Assembly: GCF_042242105.1 (NCBI RefSeq)
Contig: NC_092019.1
Span: forward strand, 15,671,328 to 15,735,327
Direction of reading: 5' to 3'
Source of the DNA: Pempheris klunzingeri
Lineage: Eukaryota > Chordata > Actinopteri > Acropomatiformes > Pempheridae
DNA length: 64,000 nt
The translations under genes were made by a program, and so were the position numbers. Below are positions 1 to 22,204 of this stretch, piece by piece. The stretch's first letter is position 1; every line of letters starts with the position of its first letter. The notes below the pieces were generated by a model, which searched no databases, was not told where the DNA came from, and saw only the letters and a list, made by a program, of their open reading frames with translations.

Positions 1-263
1 TCGCAGCCGGTTTCATAACACCGCCAACTCCTCTGGGAGTGTGTTTGTTCAAATATTTATTTTGTATATCATAAATTATTAAACCAAAGTCTATTTTTAA
101 ACATGTGCGCCAATGATTCTTAACACTAACACTAAAATGTACTAATATGTTTTAATGGTTACACTTTAAGCTTTAGATCATAATGTGAAACAGGCTGGCC
201 ACTACTTCACCAGTCCTTAACATGAAAGAGGATGAAAACAATAAAAACACATTCTGAAGCAGT

Positions 264-269
264 TTTATT
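264..269 (-). terminator. Candidate poly(A) signal of the tmem244-like gene
   Basis: AATAAA is present on the minus strand about 400 bases past the stop codon. The stretch 1-250 beyond it shows no gene I can support. Confidence 0.45.
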
Positions 270-669
270 TTAACACTTTACATTTAAATCTGTCAAATGT
301 ATAACAAACATGTATTGCAACTTTCCCGTTCTGCTTTTACATTCACAGCTTACAAAGATACTGAAAATACCCCACAAGGGCGCCTTATAATCCTGCATAG
401 TGACAGAGGCGTTATTGTGAATCACAAGCAAAATACAGACGACATCTCCTTGTGGCATTAACATAATAACAATAGGATACCAGTCTGTTGGCAACCTGTA
501 AACACAAATTGGACCCAGCTCTGCTTTTATGTGTCAAACAAACAGAAAAAGCTCATCACCGTGGAGAATCTAATGGACGTCTGCAGGACGACAGCATCTG
601 GTCTGATGCTTTCTACCTTTCACAAGGACGTTTATGAAACAGTTTTTGCACAGAGTGGCTTTCTGTCTG

Positions 670-2540
670 TCAGTAGAGGCTGAAGGAGGCGTAGCTCTGG
701 TCACTCTGGCAGGTGAAGTAAGCTATCAGCTGACCATTGCAGATCATCAGAAACAAGCCGCTACCTAAGAAGCAACAGAAACGTAGAGCATTAAAAGGGA
801 AGTGAGCTCATAGAGTTACATGTGATGACTTAACGGGTCAGCTGTTTGTTTTACCTAAAGCCAGCCACCACTGCCACACCACGGGAAACTCCAGCATCAC
901 TGCAGCATGGAAAACAAAACGTCACAACACGTCGGGTGATGTGTGCGTGTGTGTGGGTAGACGTATCGGTAGATTTCGCCTTACCAAGGCTGGTGATGAT
1001 CACGTGCAGAAGTGTGACAGTGAGGGCGTAATCCCAGACCCGCCTGCGCACCACTGCAGCGAACAAAAGGCCGCTGCAGAAGTAGGTGAGCTCCAAGGAC
1101 AGGAGGTTCACTGTGGGAGACCAACACAGGGACAAAACACAGGAAGTGAAAAAATGCTCATGCTCATTGATGATCAGATTGGCTGCAATTAGTGGGCTCA
1201 CCCAAGTATTTGGAGTTGGATTCAGCAGGTTCGGTCTTGAAGTCAAACGGAATCAGCCCGTCAAAGTGATCCAACCTGAGTGAAGGATGAGAGAAGAGGG
1301 AAAACTATGAAGTGTTAACATATATCAGCTCTTCTATTTGTCTACCTGGCAACAGGTTAAGGGAGTCTCGGGGTGTAGGCTGCATGGTGTGGGTGAAATC
1401 ATTTCAACAATTTTAAGAGAACTGGACTCTACAATCGCTGCTGCATTGGTGGATCCACGACCACTAGTCAAAATAAGCTGTACCTCCTACTTTCTGTGCA
1501 TTTTGTTTATATCCCATAACCTCCAAATAGCCTTTAAGAACAAACTGCATGCATTATGGTCTGTCCACAGAACCAGTAAAAAGCAGACTGCATGCCCAGG
1601 TTTGCTGCGCTTTATCAGTTTTTTAAAGACAGCTCTATCCAAGGATATTCACCATGTAAGGACAACATCTACTAAAAGAATAAAGTAAGTAAGTCTATTT
1701 TGAGTGAGCCCCTCTTCATAGGCTCCTCAGGATGAAGTAAAACCGTTTCAGTGGTTCATATTTCTCAAGTTGGAAGTTTAGTTTGCAGTTCATAAATGTA
1801 TTGACGTGCAATGAACCTGGAGCTCTTGGCGATCAGGACCCCTGAGTGTCTGTAGTCCTGAGGCGTAGCTGTCCACTCTGCCAGGTAGTAATCATCATCA
1901 TCATCATCATCACCATCATCAACATGTTGGGTTGCTTGCATTAGAGTCTGGCACATGCCATACATACTTTGACTGTTTTCCTTAATCTATTAGATAATTC
2001 TGCAGTTATTTTGGAAGTGGTTACAGGTTATTGGACGCAGACTTGTGGTGATTACAGGAGAGCTTGATAATGACGCGCTGAGGAGCTGGTTTGTGCGCAT
2101 GCGTGTGAGAGACTCACCTGAAGGCACCGAAGCACACGCTCCCAATCATGTAGAAAAGAGAGTAAAATATAAGCAGGCACAGCAGCAGGTTGAAGAGCAC
2201 GGTCTGTGGGATGGAGACACAGGGGGGAGGGGGGGGGGTATATTTCACAATACAGCACGCCATTCGTCGAGTAGGCAGCGCCGCATATTTTCCACGTAAC
2301 GCAACATAACCAAACCCAAACCTGGATATGTGTTATAGGCTATCAGGCGAGAGGGGGAGGGAGGGGGAGTGAGCCGAGGGTGAGCCGAGGGTGAGCAGGC
2401 AGATAGCGACACTGTTAGAAATGCTATATGTTGTTTTATCGCTCGTTATTTCCCCACAGTAGACCGACAGCGTGATCACAACACGTTAACAATAAACGCC
2501 CCCTTACCTTTGAGTCGACCGCTTTGCCTTTGAATGCCAT
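670..2540 (-). CDS. tmem244-like: TMEM244-like four-pass membrane protein, complete
   Basis: Six coding exons join in phase: 2540-2508, 2203-2118, 1275-1202, 1110-985, 899-855 and 764-670, giving about 152 residues. All introns have GT-AG ends. The first exon encodes MAFKGKAVDSK. The next encodes a hydrophobic segment with CLLIFYSLFYMIGSVCFG. Later exons carry LIPFDFKTEP, ELTYFCSGLLF, RRRVWDYALTVTLLHV and MLEFPVVWQWWLALG, which match the layout of human TMEM244 (FDFKTNP, EVTYFVCGLFF, VWDYAISVTILHV, MLEFP). Four membrane segments are predicted. The molecular function of the family is unknown to me. The gene is head-to-head with the l3mbtl gene, as TMEM244 lies beside L3MBTL3 in human. It may be tmem244 itself or a paralogue; I cannot tell which without a tree. 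Confidence 0.85.
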
Positions 2541-3575
2541 TTCATGGTTTGTACTTGATGTTTTATTACAAAATAATCCAAGGCTGCAGCACAAATGTAG
2601 GACCCAGTTAATCCCTCGGAAACTGATCTTCTTCTGCCATCTAGCGACCAACACGAGGCAGAAAAACCAGCGCCTCCGGTTCGCCACAGCCGAGCTCTGA
2701 ACTCATTTCACCTCCTATCAGGGCCTTTGTTGACTGAAATAAAGACTTATCTCACTGTCTACCTACTGCTGCAGATACTGCGTGGGTTTGCTGTTTATTC
2801 TGAGTGTATTTTCATTAGAAAACGTGGCCCGTGTGATCTGAAGCCCGATTATACCGCAGAAATCATAGCCGCCCAATGTGGGAGGGATTGGATACTGCAG
2901 GATAGCTGGACATAAATGTGGTTGAACATGAGTGTTTGGACCCACGGCGACCTTAAAATGAATTCAAAGCCCCCCCAGACAAGGGGAGAAGCACCCCTAG
3001 TAATCTCAGGATTGAATTAAATGGATTAGCTGTCACATTAAAGCCATAAACCATTCATCCAGCAGCCTACAAGTGCCACATACAGGAGAGGAGACCACAT
3101 TGTGCGCTACACGGGCTCCTCTTAGGTGTTTATTGTCGGTGGCAATATTAAACCCAGGCTGGTGTTTTGGCGCATCAGATGTGGTGTTTTGTTCCGGTTT
3201 GAATGGGCTAAAGTCAATATGTGGGTTCCTGCTTGGTTTGCTGGTTTTGATGCACATGATGCGCACCAGCCGATGTGACTGGACATGTGTTTTTATCATA
3301 CGTGGAGCAGCGTATCCGGGTCGTTTCTTTTTTCTTTTTTTTTTGTCTTAAAAATGTGACTTCGGGTGCTTTTACAGGCCTGAGTGTTTAATCCTGCACT
3401 CAGCTCCGGCGTGCAGAAGCTGATCACCGCCTGCTCTCCGGGCTGGAGCTGCATACATTGCCTGTTTTTCGGCCTCAGAGGGTGTTAAAGTGGGGAGAAA
3501 GCGGCCGGTGAGAGCAGAGGGGAACCGACCGCTCCTCCACGGTTTATGGTAGACACTGCGGTCCCTGCGCTCCGT

Positions 3576-3621
<46 letters not shown>

Positions 3622-3799
3622 GTACTTCTTCAGGGAAACACTTCTGCTGGGCTGCTGTGAGCCAAAGGTGGGGTATGAGCTCCGGTCCGTGGCCAGTTTT
3701 CCTTGTATCGGCACTGAGCTGAGTTTTGGGCGTGTTATGAGTGCACACAGGCTCGGTATTGACCACCGATAGTAGACTGAACTTTTCCGAGACCCAAAG
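2541..3799. other. Intergenic region between two divergent genes
   Basis: This is the shared upstream region of the tmem244-like gene (minus) and the l3mbtl gene (plus). It holds a CA microsatellite at 3577-3619 and a short T-rich run near 3328-3345. I see no coding exon. Open frames across the CA array are artefacts of the repeat. Confidence 0.5.
3577..3619. repeat. (CA)n microsatellite
   Basis: About 21 uninterrupted CA units lie upstream of the l3mbtl 5' exon. Confidence 0.97.
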
Positions 3800-3820
3800 T
3801 TGTCAGGCAGCGCATCTTGC

Positions 3821-3831
3821 ACGCATGCGCA
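3821..3831. promoter_or_regulatory. NRF1-like site in l3mbtl promoter
   Basis: ACGCATGCGCA matches most of the palindromic NRF1 consensus (TGCGCATGCGC). It lies just upstream of a probable non-coding first exon ending at 3873 (donor GAG|gtgagt). Assignment is by motif only. Confidence 0.35.
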
Positions 3832-3873
3832 TCCCTCTATCCAGCTCTAAATAAGAGTTAAAACAGAAACGAG
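3832..3873 (+). other. Probable 5' non-coding exon of the l3mbtl gene
   Basis: A good donor (GAG|gtgagt) ends at 3873. The next exon begins at 5338 after a clear acceptor (tttgcag) and contains the ATG at 5362. The left edge is not defined by sequence. The 1.46-kb intron between them contains GCTAGC-rich sequence around 4222-4310 and no other exon I can see. Confidence 0.4.
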
Positions 3874-5361
3874 GTGAGTTCCACATTTTTAAACAATACG
3901 GGCGTTAATACTCATTTATTGCTAATAACAGTGGCCAAATTGGGGGAAAGCCGGCCTTCGTCGTGCTATTTAGCGCTAGTTCACGTTATTTCCACTCTGA
4001 TTTAAAACGGCGAGAATAAATCGTTTTTTTTTTCAAGTTTCTATTGAAGAAATTAATCAAGCAACAATGTTGAAGCTCGTAACATTAGCGCGGTGTTATT
4101 GCGAGTGTGCGTGATATTGTGCGAATTGTTGGCGCTTTGCAAAATGCGTTTTCCTATTGTTATTAACCGGGAAACTTATTTATTACAGATTGTCCTTAGC
4201 TGGCTGCATCCAGTCACAATGCTACGGCTAGCCGTCTAGCAGTCCCCCGTTCAGATGAACGGAGCGGAGCTAGCTGGCTGCTAGCTTCATGTCAGCGCTA
4301 GCTAGCAACCTGGGCTGACATTCCGTGACAAGGGGAAAGTGAAGAAAATATCCCGAGTGAGGGAAAACACTCAGTCAGGAAATTACACAGCAAGCAGCCG
4401 CTTTTGTTCGACTCGTAGCGGCTTTGCACGATTTGTTTAAATGGGTAACTTGAGTAATTTACATAGTTTAAACGTGTTGGTGGCCTCTTCCTATGCTCCG
4501 CCATTTTGTATAAGACGAATGCTAATCATGGGCGCTCTTACATACACTTTATTTATGGCTAGAATAAAACTGAGGTATTAAGTGCAAAGTCAAACTTAAT
4601 CGAGATCTATTAGCTCGGGATGTTGGTTACTTTTGACGTGGTTGTGGCCGCCATGCAAACAGAAAATATCACGTTAATTCAGTGTTGAACATGCGTCAAG
4701 ACTAAAACGTTATATCGTAATATTAGTCGGATTAAAACGCTTTTAAGTTTGGCCAGTCAGCGCAGAAAATAGTGTTCTCCTAAATATCGACGAGCAAATT
4801 ACCCTCTCACTTGTTCATAACCGGGCAAACAGCCGTTTTTAAGAGATACTGTTAAAACAAGGAAAAGATGAACTTGTGTGGTTAACTCAAAGTTGAGACG
4901 TCTTTCCTCATGTTTATCAATGATCCCGATGGAGGTTCATCCTAATGGGGCCGTTTGTGCACGCATTTCATTGTTAGTTGACCAGCAAAACAATATTATT
5001 ATTGACTGTTTTGTCTGAAATCGAAGTGCATGGTGTATCCCTGCAAGCCTGCACACAGTCGCCATCCAGCGGTGATGTTGGGCGATGCTGTTTACAAGTG
5101 CAGGTAGAAACTGCATTTGTCGTTGTTGGCACTTTGTAGGTAAAAGCACACACAGGGGGACCGACTCACTGTTGATGACCACACACTGTCAACACAGTAG
5201 ACAATGATGATGATTTAATCTAAGTCAGAGAACCTTTTTATTCAACCTCTTTTGTATTCTTAGCATTTGTAACGCTTCAGTCGTGTCTGTCAGTGCACGA
5301 ACACGTCTTTGATGCGACTGTTTTTGTGTCTTTGCAGGTTGGGGATATCGGAGGAGTGGGA

Positions 5362-13154
<7,793 letters not shown>

Positions 13155-14431
13155 AACTCCGAGTCCCTTGGCTCAAGCTTAAGACATTTGATCAAATCAG
13201 CCAGAACAGGTTTCATGTGTCGCAGGAGAAACAAGTGGAAGCCATCATCTTTACAAACGTCCATCTGTCCCCCGTCTCCCTCCTCTCTCCATGATGAACA
13301 GTACAGATCAGCCCGAGGGAGAGTTTTACATGATACCTACATCGTGTTTGTTTACTGAATCATTACAAAAAAAAAACTACAGGCACCTTCCATGCTTCTT
13401 AACATTGTACAGTTTATGAATTGGATTTACTGTCATGACTCTGTTGCTTTTCCCGTTTTATTTGAAGTGTAATGGTGCTGGAGCTCAGAGCAGACGGAAC
13501 AAGAGCGTTTGTGCTTCGTTCGTTTTTACTTGGCAATAGATTGTTTTGTTTTTTTTCTTTTCTTTTGTTTTTTTAAGCTGCAAAATACAATCGTGAGACG
13601 GTGAGAAGTTTTTAAGTGTGAAACTCAGTGGAGCAGAAGCACTATGTAGTTCAGCCTCTCTCCTCTAGATGGAGGAAACCGGTCGCTCCACAGGCCCAAA
13701 GGCAGGAGAGTTTGTTAAAATTGGAGCTGGCATGAGCTTAGATTGAAAGGGGGGCAGTAAACGCTGTGTGTGAGTGTGTTTGTTTGTATGTGTACAAAAG
13801 TGTGTTTGAGAAATGAGGATGTAATTTCCCACCAGCTTGTGTGTGTTGCTTCTCTGGTCAGAGGATTGTTGTGCGACGAGCAAGGCTAAGGGCTAATTGT
13901 TAAATCAAGGAAACTCGCAGTCTTTTAAGGTGGAACGAGACAATGAACCAGCTCTGTTTGTCTCTGTCTGCTTTTTGTGGGAACGGCACATGGACATGAA
14001 TGTTTAAAAAAAAAAACCCAAAAAACAGCTTTTAGTTGTTTTGTTGATATTGATTATCTTGTTTGGTTCCAATAACCTCTGTCATTCACTATTGTAAATA
14101 GTATACAGCTACAAAAGGACTGTCCTCCCTACCAGAGTTTACTCCTGCTTGGTTATGCAAAGGCTTGACATCTGTCTACAGGGAAGGACGCTGGGACAGT
14201 GAACTGAAAAATACGAGCCTCAATTCATACATAGATTTTGAGAAAAAAAAAAAAAGAAAGACAAACATTGTTATTGTCTTTGTAAATCTGTGTGTGCTTC
14301 ATCAGATTGGAATGTGTACATCAGCAACTGTTTATATGCAAACGGCTTTTATTTATGTATTCTAATTTAAGGGGTAATGGTACGCTGTTTTGGCTCTGAG
14401 GTAGCTGTGGCTGTTTGATGGAATGGGTGAA

Positions 14432-14437
14432 AATAAA
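14432..14437 (+). terminator. Poly(A) signal of the l3mbtl gene
   Basis: AATAAA lies 1.28 kb past the stop codon at 13154 and is the best 3' end I can see. The 3' UTR between them has no other coding signal. Confidence 0.55.
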
Positions 14438-14774
14438 TGAGATGCACACTGACTGCTGTCCCCATTTGACCTCAGTCATTTCACCACACACACACACAGC
14501 TAATCTAAAACTGGTCTTTACATTTTTTTATTTACTTATTTGGTAGAAAACACATTTGTAGTTCTTAATTTTTGAGGTGGAGAAATTTGACAAAATGGTC
14601 GCAACTCAATGTCCACCTTTAGCTTTTCTCTGGAGCTCTTAGTTGAACTGTGGACTTCGGCTGTAGATGGAGTTTCTCTTGAGGATCGATCTGATTATGT
14701 GAGCTATTATAATTTGACTGATCGCCCTTTTAGGACATCTTGTCTGTTTTGGCTTAAAGGTTACGCTTGTAAGT

Positions 14775-15305
14775 GAAGAGTGGAAAGTAAACGAGTACAT
14801 TTACTCAAGTACTGCACTTAGAAATACTTTTGAGGTAGTTACACTTCATACTTCAGATGTTACTTTACAAACTTTTATGCCACAATTCAAAGGAAAATAA
14901 TGCAGTTTTCAATCACCTTATCACTTACTTTTGAAATTAAGATTGTGCCTAAAAGCATGTAAGCTTATAAAACGTATTTACTTATTAAACCAGACTTGTG
15001 ATCAGTGGGTTGTTAGCAGTTACCAAAGAGTGATTTCTCCTCTAAACTTCTCACATGGTTTCATTTAAATAACCCATGGTTCAAGTACGCACCACTAGAC
15101 TCTCCACTAGACTATACACATAAATACAAAGTAGTTGAAACTAGCATCACATTGACCAGCAGTAAAATGCTCCTTACCCACAGATGCATCAGTATCAACA
15201 ATCCAATCTAATAATGTCATATAATAATGTCACTTTTGATACTTGAAGTAAATTTTACCAATAATACTACTGTACTTAACTTTTGACTTAAACTTGACTA
15301 AACTA
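14775..15305. repeat. Dispersed teleost repeat of the 'AAGTACT' type
   Basis: It starts with GTACATTTACTCAAGTACTG and ends with a ...CTTTTGATACTTGAAGTAA... stretch. Both recur elsewhere in this window (46436-48425, 57005-57190). I recognise it as a common fish interspersed repeat, but I cannot give a family name with confidence. It lies in the 14.46-17.3 kb gap, where I see no gene. Confidence 0.6.
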
Positions 15306-16439
15306 AAAAGCCAACTTACTAAAAAGACAACTTTGTCCAGAGCTTTTATCAACATAGGCTTCAGTGGCTGCTATGACTTAATTGACAGCACGAGTCCAAT
15401 ACTTTCACTGGTTATTTTAACACTGTGGTATTGTGACTTATAATCTACATTACATGAAATAACCAAATGCTAAACCATTCTCGTTGTGTTGTAGAAATTT
15501 GAGTTTATTTTTCCTATGGTTCCATTCAGCCATTGACCTCCATTCATAAAATTTGCAGGACGAAACCCTCACGGGCGGATGTATAATGGATGACACTTAA
15601 CTCGTGCTTGTTCTTAGTCATTAATTTTACATTGCTGTAAATTGCAAAACCCACATTTATAGAGTATGTAATGTTCTGCCTAGATTTAAGCCACTGCAAT
15701 CATCTAAACACGATTCACCAAACGTGAGCATATATTCACTTTTATTTATATCTTCAGCCTTTAAAATAATAAATATCGAATTCTTTACCTCAAAATGTTA
15801 TGATGGAAAGTTAACATTGAATTAGTAACAGTAATAGCAACGACATCAAAGCGCCTGTCCTTATAGTCATTAAGCTCTGCAGTCATATTTTTGTTAATAC
15901 AGAAAAAAAATAATAATTTGGTATTTCAAGTGCTGTGGCTCATAGTTTCTGTAAGTTGACATTTTTTGAGACAGTGTGTAGCACTGTAGTCACGACCCTC
16001 GAACAACTGGCTCCCTGTGTCCTGCTCATACATCACCTAAATGCAAATAGGCCAAAGTCACCCACAAACCAGCATGCTGTGTGGGCACGATCTGGCCCAC
16101 ATCCAACACGTCGCAGCTCATCCTAAAACCACCAAGCTGTGTTTTGGCTACACCTGGCCTGAGTGGCAAGCTGGACAACCTCCTGCTGGCTGCTGGTACT
16201 CTACATGGGCCTTATCTGTTGGCCCATATGACACCTGTAGCCACAAACTGAGCCATGACTGTCTAAAGTGGCCCAGATGTGCAAGCTATGTGGACTAGGA
16301 TGTAGTATAGATGAAAAAAATAACATAAATTTAATGAGTGCTGCCGTGGATTTCAAGTAATAATGAGAAAAACACTGCTAATATTGCCAGACTCACAGTT
16401 TTAAGTAACAAAATTGATGCAGTAGGGGCTTTTTTATTC

Positions 16440-16780
16440 CACACATTCGACTTCCTTGTCAAAACCTGGCGCCTACATTGCCCACAATGCAACTGGGCCG
16501 CAGTGCTCCTTTTTCTGGTGGATCTGTATTTAATTTGTTATTTGGGGCACTGACATCATGGCTGACCGCCATCTGTAACCTGTGATTGGGTTGGTGTATT
16601 TAGTGATCAGGGACTTGACCACTGCTGACACAAAGTCTGGCTCCAAGTGACGTCACCAGCCCAAGATGGCAGCAGCCATTTCGGATAAATTTTGGCTTCA
16701 TTTTTGTACAGTGGGAGGACCTGGAGAGGCGTCGTCCATCTTTATGTACAGTCTGTGGTCTGTCAGTCTGTCTCAAGCAG
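16440..16780. repeat. Dispersed teleost repeat ('CCATCTTTATGTACAGTCTG' end)
   Basis: The stretch includes GTCACCAGCCCAAGATGGC and ends with CCATCTTTATGTACAGTCTG, a phrase I recognise from many fish interspersed repeats. No coding potential is evident. A neighbouring block at 16000-16290 has a similar repeat-like look (repeated 'tggccca' motifs) but I cannot place it. Confidence 0.4.
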
Positions 16781-17329
16781 AGATGAGCAGCTCTCGCTTC
16801 CTTCTAACACTCCAGGCACTTTCCTTTAGTGAAGTCCTCAGACCAAATGAAGGCTGACTCATGTGACCTCGTTTGAGGAAATTTATCAGACTTAAAGCTT
16901 CTCCCTCTGGAGCCACAAAGGGTTTTTATACAACTTTTTTCCACATATTCTCCAGAAGACCTGTAAACAGACTGATGTTTGAAATTGGCGGAGTTGCCCT
17001 TTAACCACAACTCAAGCAACTGCTGATTGATCTTCACAGCATACAGAATTAAATGGAAACCTTAATGACTGCCTGGAGTGTTCGTCCTGTGTCTGGAGAC
17101 AGTAGGACAGGATTTACAGTCCAGGAGATGTCCTTTAAAGCACACTAGTGTGGTCCTTTCAGCAAAGACTGATGGCTTTAATGTATATGCATTTATGTAA
17201 TGTACATTTTCTTACGCTTCTGATGGAGGAAGGCAGCTGCTCCTTCCATAATCTGATGGCTGGTGATCACTAAGAATAACTGGGCTCACCGTGGGACTGG
17301 CCTGGACCAGCCACAGATTCCCACGACCC

Positions 17330-17666
17330 CTCCTCTACTCACACAGACAAATCAAAACACGGGCTGCATAGGCGCACACGCAGCGAGGAAACGGAGAGGC
17401 AGCGCAGCTTTGCACCACTTTTACTAAGACTGTTATTTACCATAAAAGCTTCATTTCAGGCTCGGCAGCGTCCTGCTCTCTCACACAGTGAAGCCAAGGA
17501 TGAAAAACGTCTCAATCTGAGGAGGAATTAGACGAAAGTCTGGATTTAACCGCGAATCAAAGTGGAGATGAAGACGGAGGAGTGGGAGGAATAAGGCAAC
17601 TCAGGGTTATTTATTTTGATAATGCCGAGAAGCCAGTTTCTGCTTCGGATTTGCGTCCAAAACAAG
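17330..17666 (+). promoter_or_regulatory. Possible promoter and first non-coding exon of the tmem200 gene
   Basis: A relatively CpG-rich stretch (about 17340-17600) precedes CAAG|gcaagt at 17666/17667. That is the strong form of a GC-type donor. The tmem200 coding exon has an acceptor (ctgctcag) at 18279. The pairing is inference. Confidence 0.25.
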
Positions 17667-18290
17667 GCAAGTACCCGATCTGGTTATATATGGACTGCGT
17701 AAAGTAACCGGACAGTGAACTGCAGTGAATTACTGTAGTCAGCAACAGTGCTGCCGTGCACCATGAATTACAATAAAACATTAAAAATGTATGAGTCTTA
17801 TAAAACGTGATAGGATATTTATCATCTTCGTTTTCCTGTTGAATCACCCGTTGTGCTCTCTTGCTTTAGGGGGGGGGGTTAGATCATGAGTTCAGATGGA
17901 GCAATTACCGTAGTAATGCGACTCTATTTTCATGACTGTGAAGTGAAATCACAAAGTCCTGTGAGGGGTCAGGGAGTTTTTAATCCCATGGTGATGAATG
18001 AGAGGTTCAGTAACAGTTCAGTCTTGGTTCAGGGAGGCTGCTGCAGGGTTGAGTAGTGAGCGGAGAGCCTGTGTGGCTCCACAGAGACACTGGAGGAGCT
18101 GCAGAAGGTTTGGCATCTCATTAACTCAGCCACATGTCTTATTAAAGCTGCTATTTCCTGTTGTGTGCAGTGCAGAGTAAACTATCTTCTCTCCAACACC
18201 CCCAGAGCTCCCTCACCGATGCAACACTTTCCTGCTTAATTCTTGTGTTTCTGTCCTCTTTTCTGTGCCTGCTGCTCAGTCTGAAGCTAG

Positions 18291-19112
<822 letters not shown>

Positions 19113-19204
19113 CTGGTTCAACTTCTACTGTCTCATAAAATATGCATGATGAGATACATCTGAAAGTTTCACGTGCAGGGGCAAGACAAGACTATGCATT
19201 CCTC

Positions 19205-19210
19205 AATAAA
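19205..19210 (+). terminator. Poly(A) signal of the tmem200 gene
   Basis: AATAAA lies about 90 bases past the stop codon, implying a short 3' UTR. Confidence 0.55.
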
Positions 19211-19482
19211 CAGATGAAATGTTTGGTGGTATGTTTTAGTGCCTCCGAGTGGCGCAGTGGCTCTGAGTCACTGTCTGTGAAGGGTGTTTTTGTCCTACAT
19301 CGTTCTCTGACTCACCCACGTTTGAAAGATTGGAGCTATGCTGTTTGATGTCAACGCACCATCTTGTTGTCTTTGAACTCACCCATACCCCAAATCCCAA
19401 AAGCCACTGCTTGTTTGACCATATTTGGACGTGAGGAGGATTGCTGAAAACTTATTTGGGTGCCATACTGGGAGATAGACAC

Positions 19483-19592
19483 ACTCACTCTCTCTCTCTC
19501 TCTCACACTCTCTCTCTCACACACACACGCGCGCGCGCACACACACACATACACATGCGCACACACACATGCGCACACATACACACACACAG
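19483..19592. repeat. Compound CT/CA/CG microsatellite
   Basis: Runs of CTCTCT, CACACA and GCGCGC alternate over about 110 bases. Open frames here are artefacts. The rest of the 19.2-22.2 kb gap shows no gene; it contains a TG array at 21412-21443 and scattered repeat-like AT-rich sequence. Confidence 0.95.
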
Positions 19593-21409
19593 TCTCTGCA
19601 GAGGTACATTTCCTTGCTGGAGAGGTTTTGTTAAGAGGATGAGCCAGATTAGGTCTCAAATGAGTCTTTATCTAATCTCACACATACTGTAATCTACTCT
19701 TTATCTGAGGAAATTCTGTCTCAGTAAAAACAGGAGAAGCACGGAAGGCCACACTCCACTCACTCGACACCTACAGCCACGCTATAAATACCAGCTGGTG
19801 TTCGGTACACATGCAAGTGTGGACTTGAGTGTTCGGTTTTTTTTTTACTGTAATTCAGTTTTTTTGTTTTGTCCTATTCAGTGTCAGCTGCTCAGTTTTC
19901 TCCCTTTTCTCAAGTGTGGTGAGGCGAGATCTTAAAGAATTTTAATCAGATGGTGGATAGGAAAGAAAAGAGCAATGACATAGAAAAAAAATCTGCAAAA
20001 TCTGGTGAGTCTGTTATGAGTTATTCCTGACGCAGCCTAACTGAGAAAATCGGCCCTGTGAGTCGTGTAACTGAAGCCTCACTCTCCCACCATCCCGACC
20101 TTTCATCTCCTCTCTCTTCATCATCGGATTCCTACGCTTTATTCAAATACTCCATCTCAATCCTTGGCTTCTGCACAACAGCCAAAATAGAGAAAACAGA
20201 GTAAAACAATGCAGAGTGAAATGTTATCGGGGCCAATTAAGCAAAAGCCAGCCAGCGTTTGAACAGGCAGAGAGGTAAGAGGGTAGGATTTTAATTATCG
20301 CCAGCATTTTCTCCTCCAGCCTCTAATTACACAGGGGATCAGTGTGAAGGTTTTTATGGGTACTTTAGGACTGCAGAGTATTTCCTTGTTGTTTGGGCCC
20401 ATGCTGGGATCCTGCCATCCAGATGATGACTGAGACTGAAGTATACAGTAATTTGCAGCCACACGTTTCACTCACTAACAGCAGCACCCGCTTCTCTCTC
20501 GCACACACACGCGTGCACAGGCTCAGCAGAGGGTTTTGTGTAGGCACTGTATGCTGTTTTAAGATGCTGGATGTATCTTTCAGTAGCAGGGATGAGTTGG
20601 GGAGATGTGTCTGAATCTTGACTGCATTTTGCAACAAGCTGCAGGCAGCCTCCTTCGCACTTATCGCTCAGAAAAGCAGCTCTCGCCGCACTCTCACACA
20701 CACACGAGTCCTTCTCAGTGCGGGGCACTCTGATGTCTTTACATTTAGATGGTAAGAAGCTTGTTTGTAAATCTGCAATTAAAGATTATTTTCATTACTG
20801 ATTCATCTCCAGATTATTTTTCTCAACCGTCGTCAAATCTTTTTGTCTCCACTCAGTTGCCAGTTTAATAGCTGTAACTAATGCGGGCTAATACAACAGT
20901 CCTGCAATAAACTCTGCCTTGATGAAGGTTACTATATTTCAGAGGTCAACAGCACCACAAACTACATCCTCCACAATGATTAAGTTGGTGAAAGACAGAA
21001 AGAAAATAGTGTAAATGGCATCACAAGCATTGTTTCACATTGCTTGTTTTGTTTGAACAGTTCAAAATGTAAATACCGACTTTACTATCATATAAAACGA
21101 GCAAGAAATCTTTACATTTGAGAAGCTGAAACCAGCAAATATCTGGTAATGTTGCTTAAAAATATGACTCAAACGGTTAATCAACTGTTTCACATTCGCT
21201 GGTAGGAGGAATCATTTTGCTCCTGTTTCTTCAGTGACATGTTGCATATAGAGTTTGATTTACCAGGCATTAATCCTGGAGTTCAGATGTGAAATCTCTT
21301 TAAATCTGACACTAAACTGACCGCAGGGAATTTCAATATCTTTACACACAAGCAAATGATGCTGCAGCAACAAAGTACACAAGAAATCCTTGAGGTTTGG
21401 TATCAGTAT

Positions 21410-21411
<2 letters not shown>

Positions 21412-21443
<32 letters not shown>
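21412..21443. repeat. (GT)n microsatellite
   Basis: About 15 GT units in intergenic DNA upstream of the Ly6 gene. Confidence 0.95.
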
Positions 21444-21444
<1 letters not shown>

Positions 21445-22204
21445 GTTACATAATTCAGCAAAACACATTTTAACTGCATTGAGAATAAAACTGAATCGAA
21501 TCCCCTCCTCTGAGATTAGAGTGTGTTTGTGTTGATACATATCTGAGCAGACGCACAGGAGGCTGTAAGCTGCTTAACCCCGCGCTGACTCAGGACACAT
21601 GCAATTTCTCTCTTCCTTAAGAGAGAGAGAGAGGAGCTATGATCAACATTTTTGGTATAAAAGATGTGAGCGACTGAGAATCAACCAGGTTAAAATGCTT
21701 TTCCACAGATTTCACCTGGTACAGCAGGAAAAGGATTTATTTAAGAAGTCTTTGTGAAGTGTGAAGCATCAGCTGGACAGAGAAATGTTTGAGTTTCAGC
21801 CTTCGTCTACATGTAGCGTTCAGTATTTCATCAAAACAGAGGGATGAGTTAGGCCTAACAGCTTGGTTTAATGTGCAACATCCAAGCTTGTATCTTCTTT
21901 TAAAACAGTCGAAACCAAAACCAAATGGCATTTTCTGACATGTAAGGAGACATAAAATCCTTCTTGCTGCCAAACTCCACATTCTCAACCCTCCTCTCTC
22001 ATAGATCTTACAATCCAAGTTAGAAGCTTGTAATTTGCAGCTATTCCCCAAAAACTGTCCCTTGTTTGATCATTTGCAGGTTTCAGCAGCTGTGATTGGT
22101 GCGGCACAAATAGCAGGTGCATTGGCTAATCCAATTTCAGCCCCGCTTCCGGTCTTCTCAGCAGTCCTCATGGTGCTGTCCGTGGAAGAAGTACCCCTCT
22201 CAAA

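Noticed and set aside
3372-3822. Open frames encoding poly(Cys-Val)
   Set aside because: They are translations of the CA microsatellite at 3577-3619 and have no other support.
19241-19285. tRNA-like or SINE-head text (GAGTGGCGCAGTGGCTC)
   Set aside because: No full cloverleaf, no T-arm or B box at the right distance, so neither a tRNA nor a SINE can be supported.
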